From Pavlovales sp. CCMP2436 (Eukaryota > Haptophyta > Pavlovophyceae > Pavlovales), in NCBI GenBank assembly GCA_026770615.1, contig MU631445.1, forward strand, positions 260,869 to 276,004: a stretch of DNA of 15,136 bases, read 5' to 3'. This document shows positions 7,974 to 15,063 of the stretch, one piece after another (within the stretch, counting starts at the first letter, position 1; every line of letters starts with the position of its first letter). The notes beneath the pieces are model-generated. The model had not been told where the DNA came from and did not search any database. It saw nothing but the letters and a program-made list of their open reading frames with translations. Both the position numbers and the translations under genes were made by a program.

Positions 7974-8029
7974 AAATCCCACATTTGCCAAAGGTAGTAA
8001 GTAAGTACCCTTAGCCGAATGTGGGATTT
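7974..8029. repeat. Long hairpin with perfect 12-bp arms
   Basis: AAATCCCACATT (7974-7985) pairs perfectly with AATGTGGGATTT (8018-8029). Inside the 32-nt loop a second, nearly perfect stem forms (AAAGGTA with TACCCTT, one mismatch) around GTAAGTAAG. It lies between two convergent genes. It may be a 3'-end signal, a small folded RNA or a miniature inverted-repeat element; the sequence does not decide. Confidence 0.7.
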
Positions 8030-8216
8030 TTTCATTCGGTCTTCGTCGACGATAAACCGCCCGCGGGGGCTCCCCACGCCTATCACCCACCCCCAGGGTC
8101 CTCTGACACACCCCCTGAGGTCGCCCCGTCGCGCCGCCGACCTTCCGGCCCGAAAAGTCGACTTCTCAAAACGCCATTTCGGCTAATTTAGGCTTGTGAT
8201 TTTGTACAAACAAATA

Positions 8217-8903
8217 TCAAATATTGCGCCCCCTATAGGTGAGCTGATACAGCGGCTCGGGACTGCGAGCGTCTCTTAATCTCCGAGTAGTTCCACCATC
8301 AACACCGGTGACAGTGGCTCCACCTCCGCGTCCGATCACCTGCACCTTCCCAACCTGACGCACGTTGCGCCCCCACAGTCTCCGGGTGAGCACGTTTGGA
8401 ATGAACGGTAACACCAAATCCTGGTTGAGCGATGTGTTCGAGCCACCCTGCTTCAGTATTCGTCCGGTTCCTCGCTCGAACGTGTACTATAACCCATCGA
8501 CTGTTGTTCTTAGGGCTGCCAGCAACTGGGCGATCGCCGCGTGGAAGTCTTCGGGTTCTCCGAGCCATCGTCTCCATTCTTTGTCTCGAGGTGGAGTCTC
8601 CCATCCGCTTTGTTCGCTGGCTAGGTTGAGCACACGTGTCTCGCGGGCGCGGACGAGCGATGGCGAGACTACCAGATATCCCACCAGGTCAAAGGAGTTA
8701 CCAGGTGCAGCGTGCGGCATGTAGTGGCTGTAACCATTCATCGCCCTCGAAAAGATGTTGGTTGTCAACCCAAGTTTCACGAACGGGACCTCGCTCCATC
8801 CAGGCCAGATGACGTAGATGCCGCTCACCCGTTTGCCGCTCACGTTTGCGTTTGCGAGTGCCCTCCCGACTTGCGTGGTGCGATCGACTGAATCTTCCAT
8901 CAT
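8217..8903 (-). pseudogene. GIY-YIG-type nuclease gene with an in-frame TAG
   Basis: The frame from ATG 8903 gives 138 residues to TAG (8487-8489), then stays open in the same frame for 89 more codons to TGA at 8217. The GIY-YIG signature is visible: GIYVIW at residues 28-33, VKLGLTT at 42-48 (the KxGxT form, as in T5orf172/MUG113-like members), an Arg at 53, a Glu at 88 in RARETRV, and EWRRW at ~109. Enzymes of this fold cut DNA, and PLVs often carry them. The nuclease core lies before the stop, so a truncated product might still fold. The C-terminal part after the TAG is basic (WGRNVRQVGKVQVIGRGGG) and could bind DNA. AGATAAATACC lies ~27 nt before the ATG. Homing or transposition-related roles are inference. 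Confidence 0.65.
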
Positions 8904-8930
8904 CCGTCCTCTTTCTTGTTAGCCACCCCG

Positions 8931-8940
8931 GTATTTATCT
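8931..8940 (-). promoter_or_regulatory. ATAAATACC promoter element of the nuclease gene
   Basis: Minus strand AGATAAATAC, then C, 27 nt before ATG 8903. The position and string agree with the other ATAAAWAYC elements of this viral segment, marking this gene as part of it. Confidence 0.45.
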
Positions 8941-8944
8941 CCGT

Positions 8945-9600
8945 GACAGCCCGCCGCCCATGCCGCAACATGCGCCCTCCGTCGCGCACCCCCGGTCCCC
9001 AGCCCTTCCCGATTTCTGCGGCCCCCAGCCATTCCCGATTTCTGCGGCCCCCAGCCATTCCCGATTTTCGCGGCTTTACTTCCTGATTTTTTCGATGGCG
9101 GCGCCGCCCGCCCTCCATGCCGCAAATACGGTGTTGTCGTCCATACCGCGACATACTCGTGAATCTCGGTATAAGCTCACGAGGAAACTTAGTAATCTTT
9201 TCTCAAATATGATTTCCTGGACGATATCGTCGAGTCTAAGGGTCTTCAAATATGATCGCCGCACGGGATTCCTGCTCGCTCAAATATTGGGTTCTACCGA
9301 GTTTCAACAGCGGGGCCCGCTGGATCACGATAGACCTAAGTTGCCCGCCCTCCCCCTCCCCGGGTCTTCGTCGTCCACATCGGTCTTCGTCGGTCTTCGT
9401 AGGTCTTCGTATGCCTTCGTCGGTCTTCGTCGCGCCCGCCCGTCGTCGCGCATGTCGCAACATGCCGCGTCGTCGCGCCCGGCCCCAGCCATTCCCGATT
9501 TTTCGCGGCCCCAGTCATTCCCGATTTTTCGCGGCCCCAGCCATTCCCGATTTTTTCGATGGCGGCGCCGCCCGTCGCGCATGTCGCAACATACCGCTCC
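8945..9600. repeat. Nested duplication with 26-bp CCAGCCATTCCCGATTT repeats
   Basis: Two related blocks (about 8950-9127 and 9428-9595). Each contains three copies of a ~26-bp unit built on CCCAGCCATTCCCGATTT, then TTTTTTCGATGGCGGCGCC, and is bordered by copies of GCATGTCGCAACAT. Between them are unrelated, less GC-rich sequence (9130-9350) and a 10-bp array. Long frames through this region come from low-complexity, stop-poor C-rich sequence. A minus-strand frame at about 9264-9130 reads somewhat like protein for ~45 residues (LRLDDIVQEIIFEKRLLSFL), but nothing else supports a gene. Confidence 0.75.
9364..9432. repeat. 10-bp tandem array GGTCTTCGTC
   Basis: About six copies with substitutions. 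The reverse complement contains CGAAGACC, the core of the array at 7659-7731, so the two arrays are in opposite orientation on either side of the nuclease gene. Confidence 0.75.
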
Positions 9601-9674
9601 ACCTTCCGCCCCGTCGTGCACACCTACGCCTACCGCCCCGCCGGCCGCTCCTGCGCCCCACGACCTAAGCCCTT

Positions 9675-10301
9675 CTGTCCTCGTAGCAAAACACGCCCTC
9701 CAGACCGAGGACAGTCCCCCCCGCCGCCGGGATCCACCGAGCCTGCCAGCCTCCCTATAATCTGGCTCGATTCCCTATAATCCAACCCGGCCTCCCTATA
9801 CTCTTTCTCGATTCCCTATAATCTGTCTCGATTCCCTATAATCCAACCCGGCCTCCCTATAATCTTTCTCGATTCCCTATAATCTGTCTCGATTCCCTAT
9901 AATCCAACCCGGCCTCCCTATACTCTTTCTCGATTCCCTATAATCTGTCTCGATTCCCTATAATCCAACCCGGCCTCCCTATAATCTTTCTCGATTCCCT
10001 ATAATCTGTCTCGATTCCCTATAATCCACCCAACCTCCCTATTCCCAGGATCGAGGACAGCTCCCCGGATCGAGGACAGCCACCCACCTCCAACCACCCA
10101 ACCCTATAATTATACACCCCAACCCTATAATTTTAACACCCAACCCTAAAATCCGATCGAGGACAGCTCGACTCCCTATCATATTATAGGGTCCGGCCAG
10201 ATCACGGCGCGCTTTCACGGCTTTTGAGACCTACGACGCCTTTCTCGCCTACAGGATCGAGGACAGCCCAAAGGATGCTGCTAAATCCAAAACTGTCCTC
10301 G
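9675..10301. repeat. Seven dispersed copies of CGAGGACAG
   Basis: Forward copies lie at 9706, 10052, 10071, 10158 and 10258, most within a longer GATCGAGGACAGC. Reverse-complement copies lie at 9675 and 10293. They sit on both sides of the satellite and stop just before the zinc-finger relic. Confidence 0.75.
9750..10040. repeat. 61-bp satellite with 20-bp sub-units
   Basis: Four near-identical 61-bp units start at 9791, 9852, 9913 and 9974, after a 41-bp partial copy at 9750. Each unit is three ~20-bp sub-units of the form TCGATTCCCTATAATCTGTC. Units alternate TATAC/TATAA at their tenth-eleventh bases, giving a 122-bp higher-order period repeated twice. The near identity points to recent amplification. 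Confidence 0.92.
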
Positions 10302-10410
10302 CTCGTAACTTACCTTACACACACCAGTAGCGTAGCCGACGTAGGGCGTGGTGGCGGTGTGAATGCCACCTTATTTCTAATTTGGAGACTGGTACTGTCG
10401 CCATTCGAAG
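10041..10410. other. Non-coding spacer with CCCTATAAT-like remnants
   Basis: Scattered pieces related to the satellite (AACCCTATAATT at ~10100-10140), a 6-bp inverted repeat CCCTAT/ATAGGG at 10174-10191, and the CGAGGACAG copies. I see no gene in it. Confidence 0.5.
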
Positions 10411-10690
10411 GTGGGCGCTCTCACGAGTCACAGCGGCATTTACACCGCATACGCGTGCGACGACTACGAACCGGGATGCCGAGGCGGGCCGCTTCACGGT
10501 GCACAAGTTCGACCGCACAGCCGAAGGCGGCGAGCGGCCGTACACCTGCGACAAGCTCGTCACTACTGCTGGCCACCTAGCAGGAGACAAAAGCGCACGC
10601 ACAGCGGCGAGTGGGCGCACGCGTGCGATGCGCCCGGCTACGGCTACAGGCACAGCAGCGTCACTACCGGTACTGGGGACGGACGTACTG
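10411..10690 (+). pseudogene. Degenerate C2H2 zinc-finger array
   Basis: Traces of at least two, probably three, fingers appear in different frames. One frame gives QKRTHSGEWAHACDAPGYGY followed by RHSSVTT, close to the linker HKRTHSGERPYxCD and the finger pattern CDxPGCGY. Another frame gives GERPYTCDK...GHLAGDK. An earlier piece gives SHSGIYTAYACDDYEPGC. Expected Cys and His ligands are missing or replaced: Gln for the linker-side His, Tyr for the second Cys. The pieces need frame changes to align. Intact relatives would be DNA-binding regulators. This copy cannot bind zinc normally and has no start of its own that I can support. Confidence 0.6.
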
Positions 10691-10723
10691 TCGACCCGTA
10701 CATAAATAATAGATTGCAGCCAG

Positions 10724-12667
10724 CTACTCATACGGCCCGACCGCACCAAGCACCGCAAACGAGGTCATGTTCGTGGGCGGCTTGTCCCGGTGCGCCGACC
10801 GCGGGTCGTAATCCGCATAGAATTGCGTACCGCCTCGGATCATGACCGAGCGCATGGTCACGGCGCCCGGGTAGCTGGAGAAGAGGAGCCGCACCATGGC
10901 GCTCGCCAGACCGCCCAGGTACATGTCGGCGATGCTGCGGCTCCACGCGCCGCGCGGGTCAGCGCCCCGTACGCACGCGCGCGTTCCGCTGTCCTGCAGC
11001 CGCCGCCGTCGCCGCGCGCCCCTCGCGCTCGTCCCTCCCCCGCGCGCCGCCCCCGCTGCAAACTCGAGCCGGCGCCCCTCCGCCTGGCCGCTGCCCGTGG
11101 CGTGCAGCCGGCAGCTCGAGGCGTAGACGGTGTGCCCGAGCGCGCCCGCGCCGCTGACCCCCTCGAGCGAGACGGCGCGCCCTCGCAGGTAGGCCGCCCC
11201 GCGCAGCAGCGAGTGCACGGCGGGGGCGTCGCCGAGCACGACCAGCCGCCACTTGCTGTCCAGTGAGGCGTTCGTCAGCGCTGTGCCCAGCTTGGCGCGC
11301 GCGCGCACCGCCAGGAGCGACAGCGGCGGCGGCGTCGCGCCCGCCGCCGGCCGGGCGAAGGCCTTGGCGCCGAGCAGCTCGGCGAGGCGCGGTTCGAGGT
11401 GGGCGAGGGCCCTGCGCGCGTGCATCGCGGCACATGCCACCGTCGCTGCCAGCGGGCCGCGCCGCCCCGGGCCGAGCGCGTCGCACGGCGGCATCGCGGC
11501 GAGCACGGCCTCCGCACCGAGCAGGGCCTCGCCGGGCGGCTCGATGGCCGCGAGCACGTGCTCGCCCTCCAGCGCGCAGCGCGCGGCGTCGGCGGCGTTG
11601 ACGGAGCGGTTTGCGATGAAGGGGGGCGGGCCCATCTTGTAGCGGAAGCACATCTGCATCCGGCGCAGCGCCGCAGCCGCCGCCGCCCCCCCCTCGCCCG
11701 CTGCCGGCAGCGCTGCGTTGGCCTCGCGGCAGTCGAGCAGCAGCCGCTCCAGCTCCGCCCAGTGCGCCGCGTGCGAGCCCGGCGCGTAGCTCGCGGACTC
11801 CCTGCCGCGCTCTGGCGCGCTCGTGCCGCCACCCTCTCTTCCGTCGGCGCGCGCGTGCGTGCGCGGTTGCTGCCTGGGCGCCACCTGCTCGGGCGCGTAC
11901 TTCTGCCAGTCCGCGTACCCCGTCCGCGTGTGGATGGCCACGGCCAGCTCGGCGCCCTCGAGCTCGCGCAGCGCGGGCAGCAGGGCGCGCTGCAGCACCG
12001 GCCGTGGCCTGGTGAGCGAGTGCCGCTCGCACATGCCCATCCCGCCCCAGTCGAAGAGGCGGCCGCGCTCGCGCACTGACTTGTGCATCGTCTCCTGCTG
12101 CAGCGAGGTCTGCTCCGACTCGATGCTCAGCACCACCACGCTCGCCGGCGTGAGGGCCACCACCGCCGACGCGCCGGACACGCCCGCGGCCGCGGCACGC
12201 CGCTGGCCCTCGCTGCGCGCCGCTCGGTCCGCCTCGTCGAAGAGCGCGAAGAGCTTGGCGGCCACCTTGCCCTCCTGCATCTCCTCCATCTCGCCGTCGA
12301 TCACCACGCCCGTTGCGCCATCGGTCAGGATGGCGGCTGTGCAGGTCCAAGTTGTGCGCGTGCATCGATAGTGCAGATGTTTCGCCGACCACAAAGCGAC
12401 ACTCTCACTCGCCGCGCCGCCCGGTGCCGCGGAGGCGTCGGGCAGCCCGCGCGACATCGCCTCGCGCACAGCCGATGCCGCGCGCTGGTCCCACGCCCAC
12501 TGCCATCCCCTGTCCGCGTGGAAGAACTGTCCCAGGTCAAACTTGCACGCCGGGGAGTCTGGGCGCAGCGCCAACAGGCCGAGGTGCGGCGGTAGGGGCG
12601 CAGAGCACGGATCCATTCGCAGGAATGTGGCGCGACCGTGCGCGTGACCCAGCCGGAAGAGGTTGAG
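10724..12667 (-). CDS. Exon 2 of a fucosyltransferase-like type II membrane protein
   Basis: Together with exon 1 (12854-13465) this encodes about 851 residues. Exon 2 starts after the acceptor CACGCAG at 12668-12674 and reads LNLFRLGHAHGRATFLRM, which continues the GLGN segment of exon 1 as in GDP-fucose-dependent glycosyltransferases ('GLGNxL...A...R'). At about residue 450, AVAIHTRTGYADWQKYA resembles the family's HxRxG donor-binding motif. The C-terminus has RLVVLGDAPAVHSL and DMYLGGLASAMVRLLFSSYP, resembling the late nucleotide-sugar-binding part. Two Ala/Gly/Arg-rich stretches (about residues 460-500 and 770-815) look unlike conserved protein and may be in-frame introns; one begins CAG/GTGGCG. 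A Golgi sugar transferase is inferred; the exact acceptor and family are not known. Confidence 0.6.
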   Translation of the reverse strand, partial: LNLFRLGHAHGRATFLRMDPCSAPLPPHLGLLALRPDSPACKFDLGQFFHADRGWQWAWDQRAASAVREAMSRGLPDASAAPGGAASESVALWSAKHLHYRCTRTTWTCTAAILTDGATGVVIDGEMEEMQEGKVAAKLFALFDEADRAARSEGQRRAAAAGVSGASAVVALTPASVVVLSIESEQTSLQQETMHKSVRERGRLFDWGGMGMCERHSLTRPRPVLQRALLPALRELEGAELAVAIHTRTGYADWQKYAPEQVAPRQQPRTHARADGREGGGTSAPERGRESASYAPGSHAAHWAELERLLLDCREANAALPAAGEGGAAAAAALRRMQMCFRYKMGPPPFIANRSVNAADAARCALEGEHVLAAIEPPGEALLGAEAVLAAMPPCDALGPGRRGPLAATVACAAMHARRALAHLEPRLAELLGAKAFARPAAGATPPPLSLLAVRARAKLGTALTNASLDSKWRLVVLGDAPAVHSLLRGAAYLRGRAVSLEGVSGAGALGHTVYASSCRLHATGSGQAEGRRLEFAAGAARGGGTSARGARRRRRLQDSGTRACVRGADPRGAWSRSIADMYLGGLASAMVRLLFSSYPGAVTMRSVMIRGGTQFYADYDPRSAHRDKPPTNMTSFAVLGAVGPYE

Positions 12668-12853
12668 CTGCGTGGGGCGGGGGCAGAGGAGAGCAGCAAA
12701 GAGGGTTGCTCAGAACTACATCACATGTGTGTCAGGCTCGGGGCACCGTAACACACAACACCACACCACACCACACCACGCAATAACAGCGAGTGCGGCG
12801 TGGAGGTCCTCTAGATTCGGCGTGGGAGGAGTGAAGAGGTAGGTAGCACACAC
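12668..12853 (-). other. 186-nt GT-AG intron
   Basis: Donor TGG/GTGTGTGC at 12853 and acceptor CACGCAG/CTC at 12668, phase 0. Splicing joins GLGNSLDRW to LNLFRLGHAHG and removes a frame that would otherwise end at 12716. The intron holds a (CCACA)n run at about 12760-12778 on the plus strand. Confidence 0.7.
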
Positions 12854-13465
12854 CCAGCGGTCGAGCGAGTTGCCCAGCCCGTTCCAACTCGGGCGCGTGA
12901 CGTCGACGATGAGGACGCGCTCGAGCCGCGCAAAAGCAGAGGTAACGAGCAGCTTCTCCCACTGCGCTCGGTAGCCGCGGCAGCGCAGGTCGAAGGCCGC
13001 AGCCTCGGCGCGGATGAAGGAGGCGTTTGCGAACTGAGCGGCGACATCCTCGTACGAGAGTGGCGGCTTGCCGCCGTCCGCCGATCGCGCCCCACGCTGA
13101 GTTTGCGCGCGAGCGCCAGCGGGCGCCGAGGAGACGCCAGGCGCGGGGGCAGCTTCTCTGCTCGGCTGCCCGTCGCCGCTCACAAAGTCGGCCGCTCGTT
13201 GCAGCGCCTGGGCTGGCGAGCGGTCAGCCGAGCGGTCGGTCGGGAGCCGCACCTGCACCTCCACACCTCCGCCACCTGCGGCCGCGGGCTCGAGCGCCAG
13301 GGGCACCGTGCGCGCGCCACTCCTGCCCACCCGCCCGAGCTGGAGTGTGAGCAGGAGGAGCGTGAGCGCCATCGCGAGCGCGATCGACCGCCCCAGCGTT
13401 CCCGTCCTCCATCGCGGAGGCGGCGGGGCTAGCTCCGCCCCAGCGCTCGGTCGTGAGTCCGACAT
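12854..13465 (-). CDS. Exon 1 of the fucosyltransferase-like protein, with signal anchor
   Basis: This exon has 204 codons from ATG 13465. Residues ~27-44 (SIALAMALTLLLLTLQLG) form one hydrophobic segment behind a short basic cytoplasmic tail (RWRTGTLGR), the layout of a type II Golgi membrane protein. A Pro/Ala/Gly-rich stem follows to about residue 125. The catalytic part begins near residue 130, with RLERVLIVDVTRPSWNGLGN; GLGN is at 196-199. The exon ends at W204 on a GT donor. High GC and many CpGs set it apart from the viral segment. The start is supported by the anchor directly after it and the TATA box ~115 nt upstream. Confidence 0.6.
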
Positions 13466-13528
13466 GTCCCGGGACTCAGGGTGTTCTCCTGGCCTAGCGC
13501 AGGGCCACCACGCTCATGCGCCGCGCTG

Positions 13529-13570
13529 TCCGCGCACACTCCGCGCACCCTCCGCGCACCCTCCGCACGC
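13529..13570. repeat. 10-bp tandem repeat CTCCGCGCAC
   Basis: About four copies, the outer ones imperfect, between the TATA box and the start codon of the glycosyltransferase-like gene, in its likely 5' leader or promoter. Confidence 0.7.
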
Positions 13571-13579
13571 TGTCATGTG

Positions 13580-13589
13580 CTATATATAG
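13580..13589 (-). promoter_or_regulatory. TATA box of the host gene
   Basis: CTATATATAG, a perfect palindrome, about 115 nt before ATG 13465. It is the only AT-rich element in a GC-rich upstream region. Because it is symmetric it could act in either direction. Confidence 0.45.
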
Positions 13590-13810
13590 TAGATCACAAA
13601 CGGGCGCAACGCAAATTTACCGTTGAACCAGCGATTTCGGCTGGGTGGGCATGGGTGTATCTGGGTGCCAGGCAAAAACACTGGTTCGCCGGTGTATCAC
13701 ACATACCAGCTAAATCGCTTGGTATCGCAGTGCCAGTGAGAGCAGTGGGGCTCCAAGGTCAAAGATGTGGAGAGGACCGCCGCCGCCGCCAAGTCCATCG
13801 CAATCCAATA
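13590..13810. other. Upstream spacer of the host gene
   Basis: I see no gene or repeat of note here. The open plus-strand frame that crosses it also runs through the tandem repeats on both sides and has no family features. Confidence 0.4.
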
Positions 13811-13950
13811 CGCGCAACCGAGACGGACCATCGCGCAACCGAGACGGACCATCGCGCAACAGAGACGGACCATCGCGCAACAGATACGACCATCGCGCAA
13901 CCAAGATGGACGAGTAACCAAGACGACCGCGCAACTGAGATGCCCATTGC
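13811..13950. repeat. 21-bp tandem repeat CGCGCAACCGAGACGGACCAT
   Basis: Units start at 13811, 13832, 13853, 13874 and 13894, then decay. The period is a multiple of three, so the frames across it stay open and give a 7-residue repeat; this alone is not evidence of coding. Confidence 0.88.
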
Positions 13951-14086
13951 GCACAACCGAGATGACAATCGCGATCCATTGCGGTTCATCAAAGTTCATC
14001 GCGGACCACCGACGAGACGTCCATTCGATCAAAATAGGTGTTGGTCATTTCGACTCTTTTTCATTTCGTCAACTTTTTTAAGAAAA

Positions 14087-14123
14087 AATCAAAGTCAATC
14101 AAAGTCAATAAAAGTCAATCAAA
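14087..14123. repeat. 10-bp tandem repeat AATCAAAGTC
   Basis: Three to four copies with one substitution, at the left side of the AT-rich island. Confidence 0.8.
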
Positions 14124-14590
14124 TAAGATGGCGCACGGTTGTTTGAACGATCGTAAATGAGGAGAAGACGGTAATGCTGCTCGATCAAAATGGAGCAATA
14201 CATGGCTAAGGTGATAACACGTGAATTCTTGAAGTCGACTACCCGGGGCCTTAGGCAAAATTTTATTTTTTATTTTTTGTGATTTGTAAAAAATGGATTC
14301 TGTATTCTTGAGATTATTTTCTTGAACTCTCTATAAAAGAGATATATGGTAAAAAGCTCATTATTGATCGAGCGAGAATTCCATCAAGTTTTCGTTTTTG
14401 ATCGTCTTCTAAACCGTTGTTTATCAAAAATGATCTAAGCTGTATTTTGTCGTAAACGGACTTAATTCTCGTACGTCATAAGACCGTTCTGGCAGACGAT
14501 CATCTTTTCAGACTACCTACCTTAGGGGGCGACAGGGCACTTTAGCGGCATAATGGATTCTGTCAATTTCTTCGTCGTTTCCAATCGGCC
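14124..14590. other. AT-rich island with a possible coding remnant
   Basis: A sharp drop in GC relative to both sides. On the minus strand 14475-14317 is open for 53 codons and reads like ordinary protein (SVYDKIQLRSFLINNGLEDD, then LDGILARSIMSFLPYISF), ending in TAA 14314-14316. A second short frame in another phase starts at ATG 14503 (MIVCQNGLMTYEN) and overlaps its beginning, as if a frameshift separates them. On the plus strand a TATAAAA lies within the inverted repeat TCTCT/AGAGA at about 14328-14342. AATGGATTCTGT occurs twice (about 14292 and 14552). A second viral remnant is possible; no family is recognised. Confidence 0.35.
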
Positions 14591-14706
14591 TTGTGTGTTT
14601 CCCGTGTGTTCCTGTTAGTTGGCATATTTGCGCGTATTCGTACAATACGGGTATTTCATTTGTGTATCATTTCCGAGTCGTTGCAGTGTTTGATGGGGTC
14701 CGGTTG

Positions 14707-14770
14707 GATCGCGTTTGGTCGCGTTTGATTCGGAGTGGGTCGCGTTTGATTCGGAGTGGGTCGGAGTGGT
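14707..14770. repeat. 21-bp tandem repeat GTCGCGTTTGATTCGGAGTGG
   Basis: Two perfect copies (14718-14738, 14739-14759), with partial copies on both sides. Confidence 0.85.
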
Positions 14771-14817
14771 TCGTCGTGGACAGGGTGGGGGGGGAGGTAG
14801 AGTCCGGTAGGCTTGTG

Positions 14818-15006
14818 GGGCACGGTTGAATCCGATTTGATTTTAAAACTTTGTGGGGCAACATGTCTGAATTAACTTTGAGGTGCTGATGCGCGTTCCC
14901 GGTGTGAGTAAGTAAGTGGGCACGGTCGAATCCGATTTGATTTTTTGTAGTTTGTGGGCAACATGTCTGAATTAACTCTGAGGTGCTGATGCGCGTTTCC
15001 GGTGTG
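14818..15006. repeat. Direct duplication of 89 bp at a 100-bp offset
   Basis: Copies at 14818-14906 and 14918-15006 share long identical blocks such as CAACATGTCTGAATTAACT and GAGGTGCTGATGCGCGTT, with scattered substitutions. The spacer is AGTAAGTAAGT-like. No coding content is evident. Confidence 0.85.
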
Positions 15007-15063
15007 GTGGGAGAGCGTAGGGGAAGCATTTGGGAAGCACTGGGGGAGCATTGGGGAAACATT

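Larger units (their letters stand above)
7591..8216. other. Gap between convergent capsid and nuclease genes
   Basis: No gene is supported. It holds two adjacent 10-bp tandem arrays (7617-7731), a short direct repeat (GTGCTATT...GTAGCCC at about 7768 and 7799), a long hairpin (7974-8029) and a 10-bp palindrome AAGTCGACTT (8155-8164). Short frames here are interrupted by the hairpin and show no family features. Confidence 0.5.

Noticed and set aside
7824..8111. 95-residue minus-strand frame between capsid and nuclease genes
   Set aside because: The long hairpin lies inside it and the composition is unlike the neighbouring viral proteins.
183..8903. A variant genetic code explaining the in-frame stops
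   Set aside because: TAA, TAG and TGA all occur as interruptions, and all three also end genes or broken frames in the same segment. The ATPase additionally has a frameshift. Decay is simpler.
8846..9760. 304-residue plus-strand frame
   Set aside because: It runs through tandem repeats and C-rich sequence, has Pro/Ser/Arg low complexity, and overlaps the start of the nuclease gene on the other strand.
9750..10040. A CRISPR-like array
   Set aside because: There are no unique spacers; the units are contiguous and near identical, which is a satellite.
10959..12392. Long antisense and alternate frames over the glycosyltransferase-like gene
   Set aside because: They are Arg/Ala/Gly-rich, as expected of stop-poor GC-rich shadows. 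Only one frame gives a signal anchor, GLGN and HTRTG in order.
13481..14146. 221-residue frame with a 7-residue repeat
   Set aside because: The repeat follows from a 21-bp DNA repeat. The rest has no recognisable domain and the frame crosses the host gene's promoter region.
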